Part shown: positions 16,473-24,875 of the stretch, one piece after another | Position numbering within the stretch: the first letter of the stretch is position 1 | Layout of the letters: each line of letters opens with the position of its first letter | Assembly (NCBI GenBank): GCA_910588215.1 | Contig: CAJUQJ010000037.1 | Coordinates: 1 to 40,976, forward strand | Length of the DNA stretch: 40,976 nt | Source: an uncultured Lachnospiraceae bacterium | GTDB lineage: Bacteria; Bacillota; Clostridia; Lachnospirales; Lachnospiraceae | Direction of reading: 5' to 3' | Translations under genes and position numbers: made by a program | Notes under the pieces: model-generated | Told to the model about the DNA's origin: nothing | The model's database searches: none | What the model saw: only the letters and a program-made list of their open reading frames with translations

Positions 16473-17195
16473 CTATTCTCCTGTCGTGCAGGCATCTGTA
16501 ATGTACGTCATGGTCAACATACAGAACACATACGTCTGTATCGCACCGGAAAACAGATCGAAATATACATGCAGTGCCGCCGGCCATACGATTGCAATCT
16601 TCGAGAGCAGACCATAGACAAGCGCCAGCATAACCGTGCCAGACAGTACATTCGCGAACAAACGCAAAGATAACGATATCGGCACAGCCACATCACCGAT
16701 CACATTGATCGGCGCCCAGATCGGCCACGGATCACACAAACCTGCGATAACACCCTTGACCTTCTGATGCTTAAACTTGTTAAAGTGAATCAGCGTAAAT
16801 GTTATGATACCGAGTGCCAGCGTCACACCGTAATCCGCCGTGGGCGGTCGCAGCCCGAATAATCCGGAAATATTACTGAGCAGAATAAAAATGAAGATCG
16901 TGCCGATGTAATTGCGGAATCTGGGGCTGAACTTGCCCATAACGCCGCCGATCATCTTGTCAAGCATCTCCACTACCATCTCTGCAATATTCTGGAAAGT
17001 ACCCGGAACGTCTGACGCATGTTTCGCGGCACGCCCTGCGGCGATACTAAACCCGATGATCACAAGCATGACGATCAACACGCACACATGGGTGGTCGTT
17101 ATCCATACAGTCTGGCCGAACAATTCATAGGAAAAGACCCCGTGAATCATAAAATCGATATCCTGGCTTGCAGATAACATAATTCCCTGTCCCAT
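16473..17195 (-). CDS. atpB: F1Fo ATP synthase subunit a
   Basis: This 240-aa multi-spanning stator subunit carries the essential Arg178 in SLSLRLFANVLSG, which faces the c-ring ion site. Other family stretches are NISGLFGLRPPTADYGVTLALG and ALHVYFDLFSGAIQTYVFCMLTMTYI near the C-terminus. The ribosome binding site GGGGGTG lies just before the ATG. The 163-bp gap to atpI upstream is AT-rich and holds no gene. Confidence 0.96.
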   Translation of the reverse strand: MGQGIMLSASQDIDFMIHGVFSYELFGQTVWITTTHVCVLIVMLVIIGFSIAAGRAAKHASDVPGTFQNIAEMVVEMLDKMIGGVMGKFSPRFRNYIGTIFIFILLSNISGLFGLRPPTADYGVTLALGIITFTLIHFNKFKHQKVKGVIAGLCDPWPIWAPINVIGDVAVPISLSLRLFANVLSGTVMLALVYGLLSKIAIVWPAALHVYFDLFSGAIQTYVFCMLTMTYITDACTTGE

Positions 17196-17358
17196 ACTTT
17201 CACCCCCTTACACTAGAATTTTATTTTTAAAATAACAGTCTTCCCGAAATTATCTTCCGGATAAACCGTTATATTTTAAACTGCATCGCTCTATTGTTTC
17301 ACCCCATAGAAGTAACCGACGGTCAGGACTGCACGGTTGCTGCACCAGTGCATACCGG

Positions 17359-17751
17359 TCATTGAATCTTAAATACCCACGCATTCAGTTTCTTCATCCA
17401 CGGGTTCATATAAGCCGATACCTTCATGCCCATATAGCCGCAGAAAGCAAAAATCGGATTGGCAAACTCGGTGTAGACCAGCACCCCCATGATCACCACC
17501 AACACGAAATACCGGATCAGGCTGTTGGCGCCCACTGTCTTCACCGCTCCTTTGGCTGCCTGGTCAAGCCCGCGGTTCAAAGACCACCACATATGTATCG
17601 CCCCCGCTACCGCAAGCACGATTCCGATCCACAGTCCGACACTGTATGAAAACTCCCGGGAAAAGAGAAGTAAAACAAGCTGGAATGCGATACCGTACAG
17701 GACAATACCCAGACACAGCTCAAACAACGTCGGGTCAATCTTCTTCTTCAT
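17359..17751 (-). CDS. atpI: ATP synthase subunit I (AtpI-like)
   Basis: This 130-aa protein has four hydrophobic segments (about 13-30, 35-55, 78-98 and a weaker one near 100-115), with charged ends. Position in the operon and topology fit the AtpI/ATP_synt_I family, which assists c-ring assembly or cation supply. Sequence conservation in this family is weak, so the call rests on context and topology. Its start overlaps the atpZ stop in an ATGA-type 4-bp overlap. Confidence 0.8.
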   Translation of the reverse strand: MKKKIDPTLFELCLGIVLYGIAFQLVLLLFSREFSYSVGLWIGIVLAVAGAIHMWWSLNRGLDQAAKGAVKTVGANSLIRYFVLVVIMGVLVYTEFANPIFAFCGYMGMKVSAYMNPWMKKLNAWVFKIQ

Positions 17752-18104
17752 AACTCGCCTCGCTTCTGCGCATTCTGATCATCTGCTGCTTCCTGCTGCA
17801 GATCCGCCGCGCTTTCGCCACTGTCGCGAACAGGCGTCGTGCTTCGTCTGCGCGTCACCGCCGGCGTCTCATAGATCCTCTTCGCGAACCGGAACACGTT
17901 CGTAAATCCTGCCAGCGTCCCGACAAAAAACAGCACGATCATCCAGAAGGAAGTGCCCAGCTTCTTATCAAGGAACATTCCTGCAAAAGAGCATAGAAAA
18001 ATAGGAACCAGCATATTAATACCGAACTGCGTTATCATCGTAAGCGCCTGATAAACATTTCTATTATATTTCACTGCTCTTCCCTTCTTCAGATATCCTG
18101 TCAT
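17748..18104 (-). CDS. atpZ: AtpZ-like subunit, first gene of the atp operon
   Basis: This 118-aa protein has two membrane helices (LTMITQFGINMLVPIFLCSF and MIVLFFVGTLAGFTNVF) and the motif GMFLDKKLGTSFWM typical of AtpZ (COG5336), a small partner of AtpI linked to ion supply and assembly of the Fo sector. A basic/polar C-terminus follows. The start is uncertain. The ATG at 18104 lies inside a 10-bp inverted repeat, with GAGGAAG 14 bases upstream. A GTG at 18074 (then MKYNRNVYQALTM, a usual family N-terminus) has AAGGGA close upstream and may be the true start. Confidence 0.82.
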   Translation of the reverse strand: MTGYLKKGRAVKYNRNVYQALTMITQFGINMLVPIFLCSFAGMFLDKKLGTSFWMIVLFFVGTLAGFTNVFRFAKRIYETPAVTRRRSTTPVRDSGESAADLQQEAADDQNAQKRGEL

Positions 18105-18135
18105 ACCGTATCTGCATACTTCCTCTACGGTATGA
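18101..18135 (-). promoter_or_regulatory. Inverted repeat over the atpZ start region
   Basis: TCATACCGTA (18101-18110) and TACGGTATGA (18126-18135) are a perfect 10-bp inverted repeat. In mRNA the stem includes the ATG at 18104, and the loop includes GAGGAAG. It lies in the leader, between the promoter and the gene, so it may control translation or be a protein site. Confidence 0.6.
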
Positions 18136-18172
18136 TTTAATTATAATGTGGCAAAAAATACCCACTTATCAA

Positions 18173-18201
18173 ATTATACCCATTTCCCCTGTTTATGTCC
18201 A
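18173..18201 (-). promoter_or_regulatory. Promoter of the ATP synthase operon
   Basis: On the minus strand the -35 is TGGACA (18196-18201), the spacer 17 bp, and the -10 a perfect TATAAT (18173-18178). It lies about 70 bp upstream of atpZ. Confidence 0.75.
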
Positions 18202-18219
18202 GTAAAAATATGAATTACA

Positions 18220-18249
18220 TTGACTTTTTCCCACTGCCTGTGTCAAAAT
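18220..18249 (+). promoter_or_regulatory. Probable promoter of the DUF402 gene
   Basis: A -35 TTGACT (18220-18225) is followed after 18 bp by CAAAAT (18244-18249), 4 of 6 to the -10 consensus. It diverges from the atp promoter without overlap. Confidence 0.45.
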
Positions 18250-18316
18250 ACTCTTAAATGATCGTACTCCAAAAGAGTTGCGACATTTGTAGATGACGGC
18301 ACTCAAAGGAGGTTAT

Positions 18317-18808
18317 ATGTCAAATCCGACCCTATACCGCAAAAGACTTATTCCCGAGGAATGCATTCTGCTCAAGGACGACCGTATTCTTCATCGGGAT
18401 GACCAGATCATCGTGACCGGCTGGTACACTTTAAAGCCTCGTAAAGACATTCATCATGGATTTTCCTGCTACTATCTTACCGATGGATTCAAGATCAGCC
18501 GATTTTACAAAGACAATGATTCCATGGCATTCTGGTACTGCGATATCGTCGATCATACCTACGATGCGGATACTGATACGTATGTATTCACGGACCTCCT
18601 CGTTGACGTGATCGTCTATCCCGACGGCTTCGTGAAGGTCGTGGATCTGGACGAACTGGTCACCGCCAAGAATTCCGGCATTCTTTCGGACGCGCTGTTA
18701 GATACGGCACTTCTACGGCTCGATCACTTACTGCAACTCATCTACCGCGGAGAATTCCCGAAGATGCAGAAGCCGACCGAAGCTTATATGGATGCCATGA
18801 TTTATTAG
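18317..18808 (+). CDS. DUF402 domain protein (FomD/nucleotide phosphatase-like)
   Basis: This 163-aa soluble protein matches the DUF402 (PF04167) core: WYCDIVDHTYDADTDTYVFTDLLVDVIVYPDGFVKVVDLDEL. The conserved Asp and Tyr residues bind divalent metal in characterised relatives, which are nucleoside di/triphosphate phosphatases or the FomD hydrolase. Its own substrate is not known. AGGAGG (18307-18312) sits four bases before the ATG at 18317; an in-frame ATG at 18293 lacks a site. It is transcribed alone, divergent from the atp operon, and ends at a strong terminator. Confidence 0.85.
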   Translation: MSNPTLYRKRLIPEECILLKDDRILHRDDQIIVTGWYTLKPRKDIHHGFSCYYLTDGFKISRFYKDNDSMAFWYCDIVDHTYDADTDTYVFTDLLVDVIVYPDGFVKVVDLDELVTAKNSGILSDALLDTALLRLDHLLQLIYRGEFPKMQKPTEAYMDAMIY

Positions 18809-18904
18809 CAATATATTTTGCCTCACAAGACGATCCCTTTTGCGAACTTGACGCCTGACTCATTACTCGCAGGAATACGCAGAAATTTCCCCGCAAAACA
18901 TAAT

Positions 18905-18957
18905 AACGTTCTCGGAAATCCGGTTTCTTTCCCTCACCGGAATTCTGAGAACGTTTT
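18905..18957. terminator. Strong hairpin terminator
   Basis: AACGTTCTC (18905-18913) pairs with GAGAACGTT (18947-18955), with more pairing inside (TCCGGT with ACCGGA) and TTTTT after. It serves the DUF402 gene, and probably also the convergent minus-strand operon. Confidence 0.8.
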
Positions 18958-18992
18958 TGGTCTGTCTCCGCTTTCCGAAACAGATAAACAAC

Positions 18993-20192
18993 TCAATAGA
19001 AAATATGCCCTCCGATCCTGTATTTAGGTGTGACACCTTCTACAGGTGTTCTGAAATATACACAATTCCCCACGTTAGTACTGCCTTTCATGGCTTCATC
19101 AGCAGCTTGATAGCAGCTGGCAGTTGCCTTTCCTTCTGCAAGTGCCAATGCCAGACGTCCGCTGGCTACCGGAGAAAACTGTCTGGACTGATATATAACA
19201 CCCGTTACAGTATTCGGAAAGACCGAACTCAACACTCTGTTCATCACAACCGCCCCTACTGCCACCTGCCCATTGTAAGGTTCTCCGCCAGCTTCACAGT
19301 AGATCAGATTTGCCAGCAGATATCTGTCGCCCTCCGCAAAGCTTACTTCCGAGATATCCCGCCAACTCGACTCTGATGCCAGCTGTGCCATCCGGATCTC
19401 CTCCGCCAGCTTCGCCTTCAAAGCTGTAATATTCTCCTCCTGCTCTTTAATCTTCTGCTCATAAGCAAGCGCCTCTGCCTCTGCTTCTGAAATCTGGCTG
19501 GCAGTCGCATTGATCGAGTTGGACGTCTTGCTGACAAGTCCTGAAACACGACTCTGTTCCGCTACGACCTGCACTTTATATTCATCCAGTTCTTCTTTGT
19601 CTTTCTCAAGCCGTTCCATGGCCAGATGCAGCTCCTCTTCCTTCTCTTCCATCGCCGCCTGCGCATCCTTATACTGCTGAAGCACTTTCTCCTCGTAAGC
19701 CGAAAGCTGCTCAATATAGTTATTCTTATTCAGGAAATCCGAAAAACTTCCCGCAGAAAAGAATAATTCCAGATACAGATTGTCGCTTCTCTCATAGATG
19801 AACTTGATCTGCCTTTTCATCGCTTCGTACTGCTCGTCCTTCAATTGAATCGCTATATCCAGCTCTTCCTGTACCTGTGCGATCTCTTCATGCAGTGCCT
19901 CGATCTCCGCTTCCTTATCCGTGATCTTCATCTCCAGATCACTCAGATTATTGCTCACCTGAGACAACTCTGTATTCAAAGTTGACAGTGCCCCCTGCAG
20001 AGAATCCTTCTGCTCATTCAGCTTGTCAAGATTCTCTTCGGTCTCATCCAGCTTGGACTCTGTCTCCTTCTTCTCTCTTTCCGCCTTATCGATCTTCTCC
20101 CTGGTCTCCTCCGTCGCATGTACCGTAAACGGCACCGCCACAAGCAGCAATGCAAACAGCATACAGACCGTCACATTACGTTTGCCTTTCAT
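18993..20192 (-). CDS. Secreted coiled-coil protein with SleB-like cell-wall hydrolase domain
   Basis: This 399-aa exported protein starts with a signal peptide (about 1-26, ending TVHA). A long coiled coil (about 27-275) rich in Glu, Lys and Leu follows and resembles the N-terminal region of PcsB/CwlO-type proteins. The C-terminal domain (about 290-399) is Hydrolase_2/SleB-like: LLANLIYCEAGGE with the probable catalytic Glu300, then GQVAVGAVVMNRV, RQFSPVASG and the ending KYRIGGHIFY. SleB relatives are lytic transglycosylases of cortex or wall peptidoglycan. The coiled coil suggests recruitment or autoinhibition at the membrane, as in PcsB. It is the last gene of a five-gene operon, 23 bp after rpiB. 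Confidence 0.85.
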   Translation of the reverse strand: MKGKRNVTVCMLFALLLVAVPFTVHATEETREKIDKAEREKKETESKLDETEENLDKLNEQKDSLQGALSTLNTELSQVSNNLSDLEMKITDKEAEIEALHEEIAQVQEELDIAIQLKDEQYEAMKRQIKFIYERSDNLYLELFFSAGSFSDFLNKNNYIEQLSAYEEKVLQQYKDAQAAMEEKEEELHLAMERLEKDKEELDEYKVQVVAEQSRVSGLVSKTSNSINATASQISEAEAEALAYEQKIKEQEENITALKAKLAEEIRMAQLASESSWRDISEVSFAEGDRYLLANLIYCEAGGEPYNGQVAVGAVVMNRVLSSVFPNTVTGVIYQSRQFSPVASGRLALALAEGKATASCYQAADEAMKGSTNVGNCVYFRTPVEGVTPKYRIGGHIFY

Positions 20193-20215
20193 AAGTCCCT
20201 CCGACTTTGAGCATA

Positions 20216-20647
20216 TTAATCCTGTTCGATCAGGCCTATTCTTCTCTGATGCTTCTCCTCTTCGGAAAAGGCCGTCTTCAAAAAGGTATCCACGATACTG
20301 ACCGCCAGGTTTGGTCCTACAATGCCGCCGCCCATCGCCAGCACATTCGCGTCATTATGCAGCCTGGTCATCTGTGCCGTCAATGTATCCGCACACAATG
20401 CACAACGAACGCCCTTTATCTTGTTCGCCGTAATAGAGATCCCGATTCCCGTCGTACAGATCACGATCCCCTTCTCGCACTCTCCGGCTGCGACTGCCTC
20501 TGCAACAGCCCGCCCATAGATCGGGTAGTCACAGGAGCTCTTGTCATAACACCCCAAATCTTTACACTCGATCCCCTGTTCCTTCAGATGGGCGATCACC
20601 ACTTCCTTCAGGTCAAATCCACCATGATCACTTCCGATTGCTATCAT
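20216..20647 (-). CDS. rpiB: Ribose-5-phosphate isomerase B
   Basis: This 143-aa LacAB/RpiB-family enzyme interconverts ribose 5-phosphate and ribulose 5-phosphate. Motifs are SDHGG (residues 6-10), YPIYG, CTTGIGISITANK with the catalytic Cys64, and RLHNDANVLAMGG with His97. The length is normal. It is 43 bp downstream of the Sua5 gene; a ywlC (sua5) and ywlF (rpiB) neighbourhood is also known in Bacillus subtilis. Confidence 0.95.
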   Translation of the reverse strand: MIAIGSDHGGFDLKEVVIAHLKEQGIECKDLGCYDKSSCDYPIYGRAVAEAVAAGECEKGIVICTTGIGISITANKIKGVRCALCADTLTAQMTRLHNDANVLAMGGGIVGPNLAVSIVDTFLKTAFSEEEKHQRRIGLIEQD

Positions 20648-20690
20648 TTCAATCCCTCCTGTTATTTAATTCCCTTCCCATGCATCCTGT

Positions 20691-21740
20691 TTATATGCTT
20701 ATCACCTTATACCCGGCTGCCTTAAGAAGCCTGTTCATGATCGCCTGCCCGATCCCCGAGTCCTCAAAAGCCTCCGCGTAAATGACTTCCACGTTCTCGT
20801 CGTCGAACTCCCGCAGGATACGGTACAGATCTCTGGCGATCGTCTCTTCTTCCTCTCTGCATCCTGCACTCTTGCATACATCGGCGCAGTAACGTCCAAC
20901 CGTTGTATCCGTTGCTATAACGCCCGTTTTCTTATTGTCTCTTTGCTCCTTTGCACAATGCGCATTGATAAATGCGATCACGTTCTCTTCCGCACCTTTG
21001 ATAATGGTAAGATTGCCTTTCGGAGCATAATGTCTGTATTTCATTCCGGGTGCTTTCGGAACTTGTCCGGAATCATCCCGCATCAGCGTATTGTCTTCTT
21101 CCACTTCAGACAGTACCGTCTCCAAATGCTGTCTGGTAATATATCCGGGCCTCAGGATCATCGGCTTGTCCGATGTCAGATCCACGATCGTGGACTCCAG
21201 TCCTATTTCCACATCGCCGCCGTCTATGATCATCTCGACTCTGCCATCTAAGTCCTCGGACACATATTTCACGACCGTCGGACTGGGCCTGCCGGAGCGA
21301 TTGGCACTGGGAGCCGCCACATAACCGCCTGCTGCCCTGATCAACTCCCGCGCGATCCTGTTCGCCGGCATCCGGACCGCCACTGTATCAAGCCCGCCCG
21401 TCGTCTCATACGGGACCTTGGGTGATTTATGCAGGATCATCGTCAACGGTCCCGGCCAGAATCGTTTGGCCAGTCTCTGCGCGCTCTCCGGTATCTCCTT
21501 TACAACCAGTGACAGTGCGTCCATGTCCGCAATATGAACGATCAGCGGGTTATCGGACGGCCTTCCCTTGGCCGCATAGATCCTCCTGGAAGACTGCGGG
21601 TTTAGCGCATCCCCTCCCAATCCATACACCGTCTCGGTCGGAAACGCAACCAAGCCCCCATCTCTGAGAATATCCCCCGCCTCTCTGATCCGTTCCCTGT
21701 CAATCTGTTCTTCCGTCATCCGGACTACTTTAGTCTCCAC
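20691..21740 (-). CDS. ywlC: L-threonylcarbamoyladenylate synthase (Sua5/YwlC)
   Basis: This 349-aa enzyme makes threonylcarbamoyl-AMP from Thr, bicarbonate and ATP for t6A37 of tRNA. The YrdC domain (about 15-205) shows FPTETVYGLGGDAL, KGRPSDNPLIVHI, and AAPSANRSGRPSPT. The Sua5 C-terminal domain (about 215-349) follows a linker with APGMKYRHYAPKG, typical of the long form. The start codon is GTG at 21740, with AAAGGAG about 13 bases upstream; an ATG seven codons later is possible. It is the third gene of the GH18 operon. Confidence 0.93.
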   Translation of the reverse strand: METKVVRMTEEQIDRERIREAGDILRDGGLVAFPTETVYGLGGDALNPQSSRRIYAAKGRPSDNPLIVHIADMDALSLVVKEIPESAQRLAKRFWPGPLTMILHKSPKVPYETTGGLDTVAVRMPANRIARELIRAAGGYVAAPSANRSGRPSPTVVKYVSEDLDGRVEMIIDGGDVEIGLESTIVDLTSDKPMILRPGYITRQHLETVLSEVEEDNTLMRDDSGQVPKAPGMKYRHYAPKGNLTIIKGAEENVIAFINAHCAKEQRDNKKTGVIATDTTVGRYCADVCKSAGCREEEETIARDLYRILREFDDENVEVIYAEAFEDSGIGQAIMNRLLKAAGYKVISI

Positions 21741-21786
21741 GCTCTGTCTTCGACTCCTTTATCTGCTGCCGCACCGCCTACTGTGC

Positions 21787-22578
21787 TTATTTCTCTTCAT
21801 TCAGGAACTGCATGACCGCCATGTGGATCGCCCAGGCCACTTTCTCCTGATACAACTCAGAGGACAGTTTCTGCGCTTCCTCATAATTGGATAAGAATCC
21901 ACACTCCACGATCACAATAGGCGTCGATGTCTTCTTCAGCAAGTAATAACTGTCATTCGCCTTAGCCTGCCTGGCGTTCTCCCGATCCAGCTCAAATGCC
22001 ATCACCTGCTGAATCTTCTCCGCCAGTTCCTTACTCTTCTCACTGTTCGCATAATAGAACACCTGTGCGCCGTGCACATACTCCTCATGGTAGCTGTTCT
22101 GGTGTATGCTGATCGTCAGGGCGGGCTGCCTCTGTTCTATCAGCTCTACACGATTCTTCATATCCTGTACTTTCTTATTAGAGGCATTCTCATCATACAG
22201 GCCGTCATCCGTCTCCCTGGTCAATACTGCATCCACATCTGCCATCAGCAGGAACTTCTGCAGCTTCTGTGCGATCACCAGATTGATATCCTTCTCCAAG
22301 CTTCCGTCAACACTGACTTTCCCCGGATCCGCTCCGCCATGGCCGGCATCTATGACAACGCATGGCCGTTCTTTCTCCGCCTTGATCTTGATCTGTCCTG
22401 AAGATACCATTCTGGCTCCGCCCCGCACGATAAAGCATGCGGAGACAAGCATTAACGCTAGCAATACCGTTCTTAAAAGTCGTTCGTATTGTTCCGGTCC
22501 TCTCTTCTTCATACCCATTCCCAACGCAACTGCCTTTATAAATGCATATGAAAGAACTGCCAAAAAAATACGACTCAT
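21787..22578 (-). CDS. N-acetylmuramoyl-L-alanine amidase (Amidase_3, CwlD-like)
   Basis: This 263-aa zinc amidase has an N-terminal membrane anchor (about 35-53, preceded by another hydrophobic stretch at 4-20). The catalytic domain has zinc ligands His80 (DAGHGG), Glu95 (SLEKDIN) and His159 (SIHQN), and the catalytic Glu225 (VECGF). It cleaves the amide between muramic acid and the stem peptide. Size and membrane anchor resemble CwlD, which makes muramic lactam in spore cortex, but a vegetative role is equally possible. It lies 33 bp downstream of the GH18 gene. Confidence 0.88.
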   Translation of the reverse strand: MSRIFLAVLSYAFIKAVALGMGMKKRGPEQYERLLRTVLLALMLVSACFIVRGGARMVSSGQIKIKAEKERPCVVIDAGHGGADPGKVSVDGSLEKDINLVIAQKLQKFLLMADVDAVLTRETDDGLYDENASNKKVQDMKNRVELIEQRQPALTISIHQNSYHEEYVHGAQVFYYANSEKSKELAEKIQQVMAFELDRENARQAKANDSYYLLKKTSTPIVIVECGFLSNYEEAQKLSSELYQEKVAWAIHMAVMQFLNEEK

Positions 22579-22611
22579 CCGTTCCGGATCGCTTCAATCT
22601 TCACTGATTCC

Positions 22612-24303
22612 TTACTGGTTCATATATTCCTCGATCACGTCCCATACAGAATCCACCGCAAAGGCAAGCTGCCATTCTGCCACGCCTGCGATCTCGTACT
22701 TACTCATGATATTCAGCTTCACACGGATCGATTCTTCATCCTCCATCCATACCTGGTAGAAACTGTCTCCCGCCTGATACTCCCCGTAATTCTGGCAGGT
22801 CACCTCATCCCACGTAGTAGTAATGCCGTGATCAGCAAGATACTGTTTCGCTGTCTCGATCCCTACCGCCTGGCTGTCGACCGTTGTTCCTTTGGTCTCC
22901 CATATCCTCGTATAGAACGGGATCGCATTGATCACTTTGTGCGCAGGCACCTGTGCCACGGTGTCCGCAATCCCCTTCTCCACGAAATCAATGGATGCCA
23001 CCGATCCCGCACTATCGCTGCCCCTGTGGTGCTCGTCATAGCCCATGATAATGACATAATCCGCCACCACACCCTGCTCTTCTCTGTCATAGTGATCCGT
23101 ATAGCCCATCGGCACATAGTTATCCACCGAGAGTACGATCCCATGCTCTCTGCAAGGAATTGACAATTCTCTTATAAATTCAACAAAAGGTTCCCCGGCA
23201 TCCAAGCTGATATTCTCGAAGTCAATATTAATCCCGTCAAGCTTGTACTGCAGGGCCGTATCGATCAAACCATTGATCAGATACTGCCTGGTACTGAATC
23301 CGGCCAGCACCTCATACGTATCCACTCCTTCATGGCTGAAATTATCGATCAGCCCCCAGACTTCCAGCCCCATATCGTGCGCCGTTCCCACATAGTTCTC
23401 CGACGCAAAGCTGGTAAAATTACCGGCGTTATCGCTCAGCGCAAACCAGGTAGGCGACACCACGTTAATACTCTTCGTGCCCTGCATCAGCGGCACCAGC
23501 GTATCATTACCTGCCGCACCTGCCACTACATGCCATGCCAGATTGATCTTATGGTCACGCGTGTTGGAAGTATACACCGGCTCCGTATAATCCGTTACCG
23601 GAGTCGGTTCCACCGTAGTCTGCTCACTAAGCTTCTTATTCTCCACATATCCGATAAAGGCGTCCTGCGTCTTAACCTTACTCCAATTCTCCATCTCTTC
23701 CAGGACGGTGACCTCCGTTCCTTTCGGAACATCCGTCAGGATATCACTCTTGACGCCGCCCTGATAACGTACCTGGGTGTTCTTCAGAACGGTGGCCGTC
23801 TGCCGCGCATTCCACTCCGTATAGACCTGCATCCGGTGCGGTTCCGTAAACAGCTCATAGGAAAAGTTGGCATACTCTTTCACAAAATCCGCCGCCACAT
23901 ATAGAATGTCTCCCTCGTACCTGGCAAGCACATAATCCCGGCTGCTCTCCTCGCCTCCTTTTGTCACCGTCTGCGTACCGATCACCGTGCTGACGATAGC
24001 ATCCGGCAGCGTGTAAAGCAGCAGGCCTTCCTTCTTATCTTCATAGAATCTGTCATTGAAATATTGATGCACCGTGGCCAAATCAAAATAGCATACGCCA
24101 TCCATAAGCTTCGCATGCTCTTCTATCCGTTCATCCTGCAGAATAACAGGCACATCTCCCTCGCCTCTGACATCAAAATATTCTGTCAGATCTGCACGTT
24201 CCTTGGAATAGGAATATTTCTCCAACAATCTTGATCCTACTCCGATCACCGCGATCACGACGATAAGAAAGACCGCAACCAATACCGGGATTATTTTCTT
24301 CAT
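22612..24303 (-). CDS. Membrane-anchored GH18 glycoside hydrolase with SH3-like domain
   Basis: This 563-aa protein starts with a signal anchor (about 4-23). A region resembling copper-amine-oxidase N-type or stalk domains (about 35-160) follows. An SH3-like domain comes next (about 165-225, TATVLKNTQVRYQG to WSKVKTQDAFIGYVENKKL). The GH18 TIM barrel (about 250-563) has the catalytic motif DGINIDFEN, with acid Glu363, and later MGYDEHH and the C-terminal VAEWQLAF. YaaH/SleL-type GH18 enzymes cut spore cortex or cell-wall glycan; that role is likely here. The extended -10 promoter at 24346-24374 and AGGAG nine bases before the ATG mark it as the first gene of the operon. Confidence 0.88.
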   Translation of the reverse strand: MKKIIPVLVAVFLIVVIAVIGVGSRLLEKYSYSKERADLTEYFDVRGEGDVPVILQDERIEEHAKLMDGVCYFDLATVHQYFNDRFYEDKKEGLLLYTLPDAIVSTVIGTQTVTKGGEESSRDYVLARYEGDILYVAADFVKEYANFSYELFTEPHRMQVYTEWNARQTATVLKNTQVRYQGGVKSDILTDVPKGTEVTVLEEMENWSKVKTQDAFIGYVENKKLSEQTTVEPTPVTDYTEPVYTSNTRDHKINLAWHVVAGAAGNDTLVPLMQGTKSINVVSPTWFALSDNAGNFTSFASENYVGTAHDMGLEVWGLIDNFSHEGVDTYEVLAGFSTRQYLINGLIDTALQYKLDGINIDFENISLDAGEPFVEFIRELSIPCREHGIVLSVDNYVPMGYTDHYDREEQGVVADYVIIMGYDEHHRGSDSAGSVASIDFVEKGIADTVAQVPAHKVINAIPFYTRIWETKGTTVDSQAVGIETAKQYLADHGITTTWDEVTCQNYGEYQAGDSFYQVWMEDEESIRVKLNIMSKYEIAGVAEWQLAFAVDSVWDVIEEYMNQ

Positions 24304-24345
24304 CTATTATGCTCCTTTTAATAATTGATTCTGCTAAACGTTATA

Positions 24346-24374
24346 ATTATAACAAACTATTTCCTTTCAGTCAT
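24346..24374 (-). promoter_or_regulatory. Promoter of the GH18-amidase-ywlC-rpiB-sleB-like operon
   Basis: On the minus strand the -10 is TATAAT (24346-24351), with TGT just before it (extended -10). The spacer is 17 bp and the -35 is ATGACT (24369-24374), 4 of 6 to consensus. It lies 43 bp from the GH18 start. Confidence 0.65.
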
Positions 24375-24474
24375 TACTAATTTGACATTTTTCGCAAGCA
24401 GTTTTAACGGCGCCGTGCAATAAGATACACGGCGCCGCCATAAGCAAAGTCAAATCCAAAATCCTGCACTCTGT

Positions 24475-24564
24475 TTATCCATTCACCGACTGTAACTCCT
24501 TTTCAATATGCATCAAAGCGGGAACCTCTTTGCAATTGATACAGAGTTCTGTCAAAAATCCCAT
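24475..24564 (-). other. Possible small ORF or gene remnant
   Basis: A minus-strand frame open from 24609 to the TAA at 24475 contains an ATG at 24564 and encodes MGFLTELCINCKEVPALMHI and about nine more residues. A CxxC pair is visible. No clear ribosome binding site is seen. The residue mix looks protein-like, but the length is too short to judge; it could be a decayed gene. Confidence 0.2.
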
Positions 24565-24833
24565 ACGCCGGACCACTTTAATACCATTGTGTCCCGTGCA
24601 ATAACATAGTCAACATTTTTCGTCGATATCATCCTGAAATTAGTCTGCCAAAAAGAGCATCGTGATATACTAACTGCATAAGATATATAGAGTGCAAAAT
24701 CATTTCCAAGACATCCCAGACATGCAAAAATATATAAAATAACTGTATAACCTACTCATTCCCTGTGAATTATAATTGTGAAATATAGAAAGAAACAAGA
24801 GTGGTTCACGACCAGGCACATCGCCTATAAGAC

Positions 24834-24872
24834 TTCCTCCTTCGATCAGATGATACCGATTCTTCGGAGGAA
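24834..24872 (+). promoter_or_regulatory. Leader hairpin that can hide a ribosome binding site
   Basis: TTCCTCC (24834-24840) can pair with GGAGGAA (24866-24872), which contains the ribosome binding site of the small ORF at 24876. The loop is 25 bases. This is an anti-Shine-Dalgarno arrangement. Confidence 0.4.
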
Positions 24873-24875
24873 AAG

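Noticed and set aside
24409..24436. Rho-independent terminator in the gap before mecA
   Set aside because: The stem is perfect and GC-rich, but there is no T-run on either side and no gene ends nearby. It is recorded only as a hairpin.
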